A stretch of 64,000 bases of DNA from Ilyobacter_A sp963668015 (GTDB lineage: Bacteria; Fusobacteriota; Fusobacteriia; Fusobacteriales; Fusobacteriaceae): positions 1-64,000 of the forward strand of contig CAXXCR010000038.1 in NCBI GenBank assembly GCA_963668015.2. Direction: 5' to 3'. Made by a program: the position numbers and the translations under genes. Position 1 is the first letter of the stretch, and each line of letters begins with the position of its first letter. A model generated the notes under the pieces. That model had not been told where the DNA came from, did no database searches, and saw only the letters and a program-made list of their open reading frames with translations. Below are positions 15,726 through 23,656 of the stretch, one piece after another.

Positions 15726-16949
15726 TTGGTTTATAATATCTTAAGGGTAACGTTATATCCTATTTTGTTTGCAGTTTCTGTATTTAAGCCGGCTTTGAGG
15801 GGATTTATTAAAAAAAGGATATTTCAAAAACTCAGTTTTGACAGCGCTAAGGATTATATATGGGTCCATTGCTCCTCTGTTGGAGAGGTAAACTTGTCAG
15901 AACCAGTGGTAAAAAAAATATTGGAAAAAACAGGATATAATGTACTGCTTACTATGATGACAGATGCAGGAATGGAAACTGCTAAAAAAAAATATTCGAA
16001 TATTCAGGGGATAGAAATTATGTATTTCCCTCTTGATGATTTTTTTGCAATAAGAAAAATCTTAAGCCGTATAAGTTTGAGAGAACTTGTTATAGTTGAA
16101 ACTGAGATATGGCCAAATTTGATAAGACAGTGCGGGAAGCTTGCTCCTGTAGTGGTAGTCAATGGGAGAATATCAGATAAATCGATAGGTTCGTATAGAA
16201 AGTTTAGATGGTACCTGAAAAAATTATTTAAGAATATAAGCTACTTTATAATGCAAAGTGAGTTAGATGCACAGAGGATAATTTCGATTGGTGCTGATAG
16301 TTCTAAGGTGAAAAACTTCGGAAATCTCAAGTTTGATATAAAACTGCCGGATTACAGCGACGAGGAACTTTTAGCTTTGAAGGAAAAACTGGCCGTGGGC
16401 AGTAAAAAAATCTTTGTAGCAGGAAGTACTAGAGGTGGAGAAGAAGAAAAAATACTGGAAGTTTTTGATAGACTGGAAAATTATTTTTTGGTATTAGTCC
16501 CAAGGCATATTGAAAGGTGTCCAGATATAGAGGATAGGCTTTTATCGAAAAGGACCTATGTAAAATGGAGCGATATGGACAGCGAGGCAGATTCACAAAA
16601 CAATATACTTCTGGTGGACAAGATAGGAGTTTTGAGAAAGCTCTATGCTATGTGTGATGTGGCTTTTGTAGGAGGAACCCTGGTTGACATCGGCGGTCAT
16701 AGCCTCTTGGAACCACTCTACTATGGAAAGGCGCCTATATTTGGTAAACACCTGCAAAATGTAAGGGATATTGCAAAAGAGGTTGAAAACAGAGGTATTG
16801 GATTTAAGGTGGAAAGTACCGATGAATTTTTAAAGAGTATTGACAAAATCCAGTTATACAGTCAGAAGAACGATAAAATTGAAAAATTTTTCATGGAAAA
16901 TTCATCTTGTGTGGACAATACTTTTCAATTACTTGTTGACATAATTTAG
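15726..16949 (+). CDS. waaA: 3-deoxy-D-manno-octulosonic acid (Kdo) transferase
   Basis: 407 aa. TTG 15726 is chosen because AAGGAGGA lies just upstream; the in-frame ATG at 15702 overlaps the preceding terminator. An N-terminal hydrophobic anchor (LRVTLYPILFAVSVF) precedes a GT-B fold with IWVHCSSVGEVN, VETEIWPNLIRQC and the C-terminal AFVGGTLVDIGGHSLLEP motif. WaaA adds Kdo to lipid IVA at the inner membrane, so the organism makes LPS. It starts a waaA-trmB-purA run. Confidence 0.94.
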   Translation: MVYNILRVTLYPILFAVSVFKPALRGFIKKRIFQKLSFDSAKDYIWVHCSSVGEVNLSEPVVKKILEKTGYNVLLTMMTDAGMETAKKKYSNIQGIEIMYFPLDDFFAIRKILSRISLRELVIVETEIWPNLIRQCGKLAPVVVVNGRISDKSIGSYRKFRWYLKKLFKNISYFIMQSELDAQRIISIGADSSKVKNFGNLKFDIKLPDYSDEELLALKEKLAVGSKKIFVAGSTRGGEEEKILEVFDRLENYFLVLVPRHIERCPDIEDRLLSKRTYVKWSDMDSEADSQNNILLVDKIGVLRKLYAMCDVAFVGGTLVDIGGHSLLEPLYYGKAPIFGKHLQNVRDIAKEVENRGIGFKVESTDEFLKSIDKIQLYSQKNDKIEKFFMENSSCVDNTFQLLVDII

Positions 16950-16997
16950 AAATTCTTATAAAATTCTAAGGTAATTGCTATTTTTAGAGGAGGATAT

Positions 16998-17675
16998 ATG
17001 TGGCAACATTTTTTTAAAAACCCGAGAAAAAACTATAATCCTTATATGATGAAACTAAAGGATTATCCAAAATATATTGTTTACGATAAAGAGGTAATGA
17101 ACTCTTATAAAGGTAAATGGAATGAGTATTTTAAAAATGATAAACCTATATATTTGGAGATAGGTTCTGGAAACGGTAATTTTGCCGTTAGAAACAGCGA
17201 GAAAAACAGCGATATTAACCATATGGCTATAGAACTCAGATTTAAGAGACTTGTTATTTCCGCACAGAAAGCGGAAAAAAGAAGCCTGGAAAACGTAGTT
17301 TTCTTCAGAAGAAGAGGGGAAGAGATCACTGACTTCGTAGGAGAGAGTGAGATCACTGGTATGTACATAAATTTTCCTGATCCTTGGGAAGGGAAGGAAA
17401 AAAACAGAATACTTCAGCCTAAACTGTTTGAGAGCATAGATAAAATAATGAAAAATGGCGGTAAGCTTTTCTTTAAGACCGACCACTATGGTTATTATTG
17501 TGATGTTTTAAAATTTATGGATGAGGTTGAAGGATACGAAGTTGCTTATCACACAGACGACCTTTACAGCAGTCCTAAAATAGAGGATAATATTTCTACT
17601 GAGTTTGAAGACCTTTTTGTAATAAAAAAAGGGATGAAGATAAATTATATCGAAGTAGAAAAGAAAAACCAGTAA
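16998..17675 (+). CDS. trmB: tRNA (guanine-N7-)-methyltransferase
   Basis: 225 aa. The SAM-binding motif is YLEIGSGNGNFAV, followed by MAIELRFKR. The catalytic MYINFPDPWEGKEKNRI segment and the FFKTDHYGYY region are characteristic of TrmB, which makes m7G46 in tRNA. GGAGGATAT precedes ATG 16998. It is 40 nt from purA. Confidence 0.95.
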   Translation: MWQHFFKNPRKNYNPYMMKLKDYPKYIVYDKEVMNSYKGKWNEYFKNDKPIYLEIGSGNGNFAVRNSEKNSDINHMAIELRFKRLVISAQKAEKRSLENVVFFRRRGEEITDFVGESEITGMYINFPDPWEGKEKNRILQPKLFESIDKIMKNGGKLFFKTDHYGYYCDVLKFMDEVEGYEVAYHTDDLYSSPKIEDNISTEFEDLFVIKKGMKINYIEVEKKNQ

Positions 17676-17724
17676 AATTTCTACCTAGCGTAGATAAAAA
17701 TATATCTAGAAAGAGGTGTATTCA

Positions 17725-19005
17725 TTGGCAGGTTATGTAGTTGTAGGAACTCAATGGGGAGATGAAGGAAAAGGTAAGATCATCGACGCTTTAGCGCATA
17801 AAGCTGATTATGTTGTTAGATTTCAAGGTGGGAACAACGCCGGGCATACAGTTGTGGTAAATGGAGAAAAATTTATACTTCACTTGCTTCCTTCAGGAAT
17901 GTTACATGGAAACGGGAAGTGTATAATAGGTCCTGGAGTAGTTGTAGATCCTAAAGTTCTGATAAAAGAGATTGAAACTCTAGAGGAAAAAGGGGCTAAA
18001 ACAGACCACTTATTCATAAGTGACAGGGCTCATCTTATAATGCCTTATCATGTTAAACTGGATGAACTAAAAGAAAAGGCTAGAGGTAAAGACAAGATAG
18101 GTACTACAAAAAGAGGGATAGGTCCATGTTATGCTGACAAAATAGCCAGATCTGGAATAAGAGTGGGAGAGCTTCTGGATATGGAGATTTTTAAAGAGAG
18201 GCTGAAGATAAACCTGGAAGAGAAAAACGTACTTTTTGAAAAAGTATATGAATCTGAAAAACTTGACTATGAAAAAGTTTTAAAGGATTATATGGGATAT
18301 GCTGAAAAATTAAAACACAGAATAATGGACAGCGTACCAGAGGTAAACGAAGCTTTAGACAACGGTAAACTTGTAATGTTTGAAGGAGCACAAGCTATGA
18401 TGCTTGACATAAACTACGGAACATATCCGTACGTAACATCTTCATCTCCTACAACAGGAGGAGTTACAACAGGAGCAGGGGTAGCGCCTAGTAAAATAGA
18501 CAGAGCATTCGGAGTAATGAAAGCCTATACAACAAGAGTTGGAGAGGGGCCTTTTGTAACTGAGCTTCTAGATGAACTTGGAGAAAAACTGAGAGAGGTT
18601 GGAGGAGAGTATGGTTCCACAACTGGTAGGCCTAGAAGATGTGGATGGCTAGATTGTGTTGTAGGGAAGTTTGCAGTTGATATAAACGGACTTACAGATG
18701 TAGTAATGACTAAAATAGATGTACTTAGCGGATTGGATACATTGAAGATAGCTGTGGGATATGAAATAGACGGGGAAATATACAAAACTGTACCTGCATC
18801 AATTGAAAAGCTTAAAAAAGCTAAACCTGTGTATGAAGAACTTCCTGGATGGGAAGAGGACATAACAAACATGAGGACATACGATGAGCTACCTGAAAAT
18901 TGTAAAAGATACATAAGCAGAGTAGAAGAGATAATCGGATGTCAAATTTCTATGGTTTCAGTTGGACCAGACAGAGAACAAAATATTTTTATAAAAGAGA
19001 TATAG
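17725..19005 (+). CDS. purA: Adenylosuccinate synthetase
   Basis: 426 aa from TTG 17725, with AAGAGGTG 6 nt upstream; GTG 17716 lies inside that site. The N-terminal VVVGTQWGDEGKGKIID is the purA GTP/Mg loop, followed by QGGNNAGHTVV, GTTKRGIGPCYADK and the C-terminal SVGPDREQ. It converts IMP to adenylosuccinate, the first step to AMP, and is the counterpart of the guaB/guaA branch at 58-61 kb. A strong terminator follows. Confidence 0.97.
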   Translation: MAGYVVVGTQWGDEGKGKIIDALAHKADYVVRFQGGNNAGHTVVVNGEKFILHLLPSGMLHGNGKCIIGPGVVVDPKVLIKEIETLEEKGAKTDHLFISDRAHLIMPYHVKLDELKEKARGKDKIGTTKRGIGPCYADKIARSGIRVGELLDMEIFKERLKINLEEKNVLFEKVYESEKLDYEKVLKDYMGYAEKLKHRIMDSVPEVNEALDNGKLVMFEGAQAMMLDINYGTYPYVTSSSPTTGGVTTGAGVAPSKIDRAFGVMKAYTTRVGEGPFVTELLDELGEKLREVGGEYGSTTGRPRRCGWLDCVVGKFAVDINGLTDVVMTKIDVLSGLDTLKIAVGYEIDGEIYKTVPASIEKLKKAKPVYEELPGWEEDITNMRTYDELPENCKRYISRVEEIIGCQISMVSVGPDREQNIFIKEI

Positions 19006-19007
19006 GA

Positions 19008-19058
19008 TATTTTAACAGGATTTGCACTAGTGTGAATCCTGTTAAAATAATTTTTTTA
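19008..19058 (+). terminator. Strong terminator after purA
   Basis: TATTTTAACAGGATT and AATCCTGTTAAAATA form a 15-bp perfect stem followed by a T tract. Confidence 0.9.
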
Positions 19059-19075
19059 TTGTAAAGAAAAACAAC

Positions 19076-19104
19076 TTGACACTAACTGCTAAATATAATA
19101 TAAT
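19076..19104 (+). promoter_or_regulatory. Perfect consensus promoter of ylxM-ffh-rpsP
   Basis: TTGACA at 19076-19081 and TATAAT at 19099-19104 have a 17-base spacer. The short distance to the ylxM start favours ATG 19125 over GTG 19116. Confidence 0.88.
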
Positions 19105-19124
19105 GTGAAGGTAAAGTGATAAAT

Positions 19125-19439
19125 ATGGAATTAAAAGAGTTTTTAGAAGTTTCTTTTTTATTGGAGTACTATAAAGAACTTTTAAGCGATAAGCAGAAAG
19201 AATATATGATCGAGCATTTTGAGGAAGACTATTCCCTTTCGGAGATAGCCAAAAGGCATAATATAAGCAGGCAGGCTGTTTACGATAATATCAGAAGGGG
19301 TATAAAAATAGTAAAAGAGTATGAAGATAAAATCGGTTTTTATAGAAGAGAAAGAGAAATAAAAGAAAAACTCGTAGAATTAAGGGAAAACTATAGCATT
19401 GATAAGCTAGAGGAATTAATAAATAGCTTTGAAAATTAA
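19125..19439 (+). CDS. ylxM: YlxM family helix-turn-helix protein linked to the signal recognition particle
   Basis: 104 aa. The sequence is sigma-factor-4-like: LLEYYKELLSDKQKEYMIEH, followed by the helix-turn-helix EDYSLSEIAKRHNISRQAVY and DNIRRG. YlxM is a conserved partner of ffh in Firmicutes and modulates SRP activity; DNA binding itself has not been the established role. ffh starts 10 nt downstream, and the promoter just upstream shows this is the first gene of the operon. Confidence 0.9.
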   Translation: MELKEFLEVSFLLEYYKELLSDKQKEYMIEHFEEDYSLSEIAKRHNISRQAVYDNIRRGIKIVKEYEDKIGFYRREREIKEKLVELRENYSIDKLEELINSFEN

Positions 19440-19449
19440 GAGGTGAGCT

Positions 19450-20790
19450 ATGTTAGATAGTTTAGGGAGCAGATTCCAGGAGATATTTAAAAAAGTAAAA
19501 GGCCATGGGAAATTAACAGAAGATAACATAAAAGCTGCCTTGAAAGAAGTTAGATTGTCACTTTTAGAGGCGGATGTTAACTATAAAGTTGTAAAAGATT
19601 TTGTAAAAAAAGTGAAAGAAAAGGCAGTTGGAGAAACTGTGCTAAAGGGGATCAACCCTGGTCAGCAGTTTGTTAAAATTGTAAATGACGAATTGATCGA
19701 GCTATTAGGCGGAGTAAATGCAAAGCTTACAAAGGCACCTAAGAGTCCTACTGTTATAATGTTAGCTGGGCTTCAAGGAGCGGGTAAAACTACTTTCGCG
19801 GCTAAACTGGCTAAATTTTTGAAGAAAAAAGGTGAAAGTCCTTATCTTGTTGGAGCAGATGTATACAGACCGGCAGCTATGAAGCAGCTACAGGTTTTAG
19901 GGGATAGCATCGATGTACCTGTTTTCACTATTGAAGGCAGCAAGGATGCAGTCAACATATGCGAAGAAGGACTTAAAAAGGCAAAAGATAGCAAAGCAAG
20001 CTATGTAATCCTGGATACAGCAGGGAGACTTCATATAGATGAAAACTTGATGGATGAGTTGAATATTATCAGAAAAAACTCGAGGCCACAAGAGATACTT
20101 TTGGTTGTAGATGCTATGACCGGTCAAGATGCAGTTAATGTTGCGGCAAAGTTTAATGAAACTTTGAACATTGACGGAGTAGTTTTAACAAAACTAGATG
20201 GTGACGCAAGAGGTGGAGCTGCCCTTTCCATAAAAGCTGTTGTTGGGAAACCAATTAAGTTTATAGGGGTAGGAGAAAAGCTTGACGATATAGAACTTTT
20301 CCATCCAGACAGGCTGGTTTCTAGAATACTTGGAATGGGAGATGTTGTATCACTTGTAGAAAAAGCTCAAGAAGCTATTGATGAAGATGAAGCAAAGAGA
20401 TTAGAGGAAAAAATCAGAAGTCAGAATTTTGATCTGGAAGATTTCCTGAAGCAGCTTCAAAGTATAAAAAAAATGGGACCAATAGCAAATCTTTTGAAGA
20501 TGATACCTGGCGCTGAGCAGATGGGAGATCTGGCACCTGCTGAAAAAGAGATGAAAAAAATAGAGGCTATAATTCAATCGATGACGAAAGATGAGAGAAA
20601 AAAGCCTAAGATAATCAATGCCAGTAGGAAAAAAAGAATTGCAAAAGGTAGCGGAACCCAAGTGCATGAAGTAAACAAGCTTTTAAAGCAGTTTGAGCAG
20701 ATGCAAAAAATGATGAAAATGTTTGGTGGGGGAGGTTTCCCGGGAATGCCAGGAGGTTTTCCAGGAGGGAAATTTAAACTACCATTTTAA
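19450..20790 (+). CDS. ffh: Signal recognition particle protein Ffh
   Basis: 446 aa. The N domain (FQEIFKKVKGHGKLTEDNIK) is followed by the G domain with P-loop GLQGAGKTTFAAK near residue 104, DVYRPAA, DTAGRLHID, TKLDGDARGG and GVGEKLDD. The M domain (FLKQLQSIKKMG through SGTQVHEVNKLLKQF) binds 4.5S RNA and signal sequences. It ends with a Gly/Met/Pro-rich tail. It targets membrane proteins with FtsY. Confidence 0.97.
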   Translation: MLDSLGSRFQEIFKKVKGHGKLTEDNIKAALKEVRLSLLEADVNYKVVKDFVKKVKEKAVGETVLKGINPGQQFVKIVNDELIELLGGVNAKLTKAPKSPTVIMLAGLQGAGKTTFAAKLAKFLKKKGESPYLVGADVYRPAAMKQLQVLGDSIDVPVFTIEGSKDAVNICEEGLKKAKDSKASYVILDTAGRLHIDENLMDELNIIRKNSRPQEILLVVDAMTGQDAVNVAAKFNETLNIDGVVLTKLDGDARGGAALSIKAVVGKPIKFIGVGEKLDDIELFHPDRLVSRILGMGDVVSLVEKAQEAIDEDEAKRLEEKIRSQNFDLEDFLKQLQSIKKMGPIANLLKMIPGAEQMGDLAPAEKEMKKIEAIIQSMTKDERKKPKIINASRKKRIAKGSGTQVHEVNKLLKQFEQMQKMMKMFGGGGFPGMPGGFPGGKFKLPF

Positions 20791-20841
20791 ATAAAGTTAA
20801 TAAAAAAAATTATATATAATAAAAAGGAGCAGTGGATAAAT

Positions 20842-21105
20842 ATGGTAAAATTAAGATTAACTAGATTAGGTAGAAAGAAAGCACCAGTATACAGAGTAGT
20901 AGCAATGGAAGCATTAGCAAAAAGAGACGGGAAAGCAATTGCTTACTTAGGAAACTACTACCCATTAGAAGATTCTAAAGTAGAATTAAAAGAGGAAGAA
21001 ATCTTAAAATTCCTACAAAATGGAGCTCAACCTACAAGAACGGTAAAATCTTTACTAGTTAAAGAAGGAATCTGGACTAAATTCGAAGAAGCAAAAAAGA
21101 AATAG
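20842..21105 (+). CDS. rpsP: 30S ribosomal protein S16
   Basis: 87 aa, a typical length. MVKLRLTRLGRKKAPVYRVV is the S16 N-terminal signature; KAIAYLGNYYPLE and GAQPTRTVKSLL follow. AAAAGGAG precedes ATG 20842. It ends the ylxM-ffh-rpsP operon, a common order in Gram-positive and fusobacterial genomes. Confidence 0.97.
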   Translation: MVKLRLTRLGRKKAPVYRVVAMEALAKRDGKAIAYLGNYYPLEDSKVELKEEEILKFLQNGAQPTRTVKSLLVKEGIWTKFEEAKKK

Positions 21106-21108
21106 TTT

Positions 21109-21140
21109 AAAAAGCACCTAAAAGGGTGCTTTTATTTTTT
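21109..21140 (+). terminator. Terminator after rpsP
   Basis: AAAGCACC and GGTGCTTT flank TAAAAG, followed by TATTTTTT. Confidence 0.88.
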
Positions 21141-21170
21141 ATATAAAACAATTATTTAGTAACAGTTGGC

Positions 21171-21478
21171 AAAGTATGAATTTATGTACTTTCTTTGCTT
21201 GTCCAAAGCACCTACAGGCATTCACTCCCTGTGGTCGATCAAAGCGCCAAAGAAAAGACACCTATAAGATTAATGAAACTTGTAGAAATAAATTTTACAA
21301 TAGAAGATATATTTGTTTCTCTCATTATTTTCTAAGTCTACTGACTTCCGAACTAACTTTCTATTTAAATATAGTCGGCAACCATCCTTGTTTCAATGAA
21401 AGTGGATTTCAGAAGATGATTTCTTAACGTAATTTTTTAAAGGGGTTAGGTTCAAAAGCTCTGTAAGTTAGTTTTTCA
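21171..21478. repeat. Dispersed repeat family B, copy 1
   Basis: No gene is seen in 21141-21600. The segment matches 31747-31981 in inverted orientation: GCTTGTCCAAAGCACCTACA, CATTCACTCCCT, AAAGAAAAGACACC, AACTAACTTTCT, ATATAGTCGGCAA, GGATTTCAGAAGATGATTTC, GTTCAAA and GCTCTGTAAGTTAGTTTTTC are shared. This copy is about 60 bp longer, with an extra AT-rich block near 21270-21350. It resembles the dispersed intergenic repeats of many genomes. Short ORFs across it are not genes. Confidence 0.75.
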
Positions 21479-21499
21479 CAAGCTTTGATATTTCTTTGT

Positions 21500-21532
21500 T
21501 ACTTTCTTTCCAGGAAGGGAAAGAAAGTAAGG
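21500..21532. repeat. Palindrome upstream of groESL
   Basis: TTACTTTCTTTCC and a nearly exact complement, GGGAAAGAAAGTAA, flank AGGA. There is no T tract beyond the stem, and it lies just right of repeat B copy 1. Confidence 0.55.
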
Positions 21533-21608
21533 TTGTCAGAAAATCATTAATTTATCTGCAGTTAAGTTAAAATACAGGTTAAAGAAGAAATAAGCAGTTA
21601 AAAAAAAC

Positions 21609-21637
21609 TTGACTTATTTCTTTTTTTTATGTAATAT
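21609..21637 (+). promoter_or_regulatory. groESL promoter
   Basis: TTGACT at 21609-21614 and TAATAT at 21632-21637 have a 17-base spacer, immediately before the CIRCE operator. Confidence 0.75.
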
Positions 21638-21647
21638 TAAACTAAAA

Positions 21648-21674
21648 TTAGCACTCTTTCAAATCGAGTGCTAA
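21648..21674 (+). promoter_or_regulatory. CIRCE operator (HrcA binding site)
   Basis: TTAGCACTC, nine bases, then GAGTGCTAA: an exact match to the CIRCE consensus. HrcA bound here represses groESL until heat or misfolded protein titrates GroEL. hrcA itself is not in the window. Confidence 0.97.
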
Positions 21675-21703
21675 CAAAATTTAAAACAATAAGGGGGATT
21701 AGA

Positions 21704-21973
21704 ATGAATATCAAACCTATAGGAAATAGAGTTTTACTAAGAACTCTTGAAATTGAAGAAAAAACATCTGGAGGAATAATACTTCCTGATTCATCTCACA
21801 AGGAAAAACCAAATATGGCTGAAGTTTTGGCAGTTGGTTCAGGAGAAAAATTAGAAGGAATTGAGACTGGACAGAAAGTAATATATTCAAAATTTGCCGG
21901 AACGGATATAAAAGACAACGGTGAGACATTTTTAATAGTAGATATAAAAGATATCTTGGCTATTGTTGAGTAG
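21704..21973 (+). CDS. groES: Co-chaperonin GroES
   Basis: 89 aa from ATG 21704, with AAGGGGG upstream; longer frames start inside the CIRCE region. NIKPIGNRVLLRTLEIEEKT is the GroES N-terminus, followed by the mobile loop (SGGIILPDSSHKEKP) and VIYSKFAGTDI. It caps the GroEL ring. groEL follows after 31 nt. Confidence 0.96.
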   Translation: MNIKPIGNRVLLRTLEIEEKTSGGIILPDSSHKEKPNMAEVLAVGSGEKLEGIETGQKVIYSKFAGTDIKDNGETFLIVDIKDILAIVE

Positions 21974-22004
21974 AAATAAAAAAAATTGGGAAGCAGGAGG
22001 AAAA

Positions 22005-23624
22005 ATGGCTAAAATTTTAAAATTTAATGAAGATGCTAGAAGAAGGCTGGAAGCGGGAGTAGATACACTTGCAGATGCTGTTAAAATAACACTTGGACCA
22101 AGGGGAAGAAATGTCGTATTGGACAGATCGTATGGTGCTCCACTTATTACAAATGACGGTGTTTCTATTGCAAAAGAGATTGAGCTTGAAGATCCTTTTG
22201 AAAATATGGGAGCCCAACTGATAAAAGAGGTTGCTACAAAGGCAAATGACGTTGCCGGTGACGGGACTACAACTGCTACAGTATTAGCCCAAGCGATGGT
22301 AAGAGAAGGGTTAAAAATGGTAAGTGCAGGTGCAAATCCTATGTTCGTAAAAAGAGGTATAGAGAAGGCAGCCAAAGAGGTGGTAAAACACCTTGAGGAG
22401 AGATCAAGGAAAATTGAGGGAAATGATGAGATCGCACAGGTTGGATCTATATCTGCCGGAGATGATGAAATAGGAAAGTTAATAGCTGAGGCTATGGAGA
22501 TAGTAGGAGAAACAGGAGTTATAACAGTTGAGGAAGCTAGATCACTGGAAACAAGTTTAGAAGTAGTGGAAGGAATGCAGTTTGATAAAGGTTACCTTTC
22601 TCCTTACATGGTAACAGATACTGAAAGAATGGAAGCAGTGTTTGACAACCCTTATATACTTATAACCGATAAGAAAATAAACAACCTAAAAGATGTACTC
22701 CCTGTATTGGAAGCTACCAGACAAGAGGGAAGACCACTTATTATAATCGCAGAAGATGTAGAGGGAGAAGCGTTGGCTACACTTGTGGTTAACAAGTTAA
22801 GAGGGACTCTTAATGTAGTGGCTGTAAAAGCTCCTGCTTTTGGAGATAGAAGAAAAGCTATACTTGAGGATATAGCTATTATCACAGGCGGAGAAGTAAT
22901 CTCAGACGAAAAAGGTATGAAACTTGAGAGCACAGACCTGTTTAACCTTGGATCTGCAAAAAAGATCAAGGTGACAAAAGACAGCACTATTATAGTTGAT
23001 GGAAATGGAAGCGAGTCTGAAATTGCAGCAAGGGTAAATCAGGTTAAGCTTCAAATAGAAGAATCTACCTCTGACTACGATAAAGAAAAACTACAGGAAA
23101 GACTGGCAAAACTTTCTGGAGGAGTAGCTGTTGTAAAAGTAGGGGCAGCTACAGAAACTGAGATGAAGGAGAAAAAACTCAGAATAGAAGATGCTTTGAA
23201 TGCAACTAGGGCGGCGATAGAAGAGGGTATAGTTCCTGGAGGGGGAACAATACTTGTTGAAATAGCCAAAGCTATGCAAGACTTTACTTTAGAAGATGAA
23301 GAAGGTGTAGGAGTAGAGATAGTAAAGAAATCGTTATACGCTCCTTTGAGACAGATAGCTGAAAATGCTGGTTTAGATGCTGGTGTAGTTGTGGAAAAGG
23401 TCAAAAATTCTGATGCTGGTGTGGGATTTGATGCGGCAAAAGAAATTTATGTAGATATGGTTAAATCTGGGATTATAGATCCTGCTAAAGTAACCAGATC
23501 AGCTATACAAAATGCAGCGTCAGTATCTGCACTTATAATCACAACAGAGGTAGTAGTAGCAGACAAGAAAGAAAAAGAAGAAGAAGGAATGCCACCTATG
23601 GGTGGGATGCCAGGAATGATGTAA
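22005..23624 (+). CDS. groEL: Chaperonin GroEL
   Basis: 539 aa from ATG 22005, behind AGGAGG. ATP-site motifs VKITLGPRGRNVV and NDVAGDGTTTATVLAQ, apical-domain EGMQFDKGYLSPYMVT, and the C-terminal GGM-rich tail (MPPMGGMPGMM) are all present. Length and sequence are ordinary for the 60-kDa chaperonin. Expression is governed by the CIRCE element upstream, and a terminator shared with the convergent vWA gene follows. Confidence 0.97.
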   Translation: MAKILKFNEDARRRLEAGVDTLADAVKITLGPRGRNVVLDRSYGAPLITNDGVSIAKEIELEDPFENMGAQLIKEVATKANDVAGDGTTTATVLAQAMVREGLKMVSAGANPMFVKRGIEKAAKEVVKHLEERSRKIEGNDEIAQVGSISAGDDEIGKLIAEAMEIVGETGVITVEEARSLETSLEVVEGMQFDKGYLSPYMVTDTERMEAVFDNPYILITDKKINNLKDVLPVLEATRQEGRPLIIIAEDVEGEALATLVVNKLRGTLNVVAVKAPAFGDRRKAILEDIAIITGGEVISDEKGMKLESTDLFNLGSAKKIKVTKDSTIIVDGNGSESEIAARVNQVKLQIEESTSDYDKEKLQERLAKLSGGVAVVKVGAATETEMKEKKLRIEDALNATRAAIEEGIVPGGGTILVEIAKAMQDFTLEDEEGVGVEIVKKSLYAPLRQIAENAGLDAGVVVEKVKNSDAGVGFDAAKEIYVDMVKSGIIDPAKVTRSAIQNAASVSALIITTEVVVADKKEKEEEGMPPMGGMPGMM

Positions 23625-23628
23625 TAAA

Positions 23629-23656
23629 AAACTCCGGTCATTTGACCGGAGTTTTT
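23629..23656. terminator. Bidirectional terminator between groEL and the convergent vWA gene
   Basis: ACTCCGGTCA and TGACCGGAGT form a 10-bp stem with A residues on the left and T on the right, so it can serve both strands. Confidence 0.88.

Noticed and set aside
15702..16949. waaA start at ATG 15702
   Set aside because: It lies in the tail of the preceding terminator and lacks a site; TTG 15726 follows AAGGAGGA.
21176..21427. 83-codon plus-strand ORF upstream of groES
   Set aside because: It lies wholly in dispersed repeat B, whose second copy does not preserve the frame.
21962..23641. Antisense ORFs across groEL
   Set aside because: Low-complexity Ser/Ala translations opposite a highly conserved gene.
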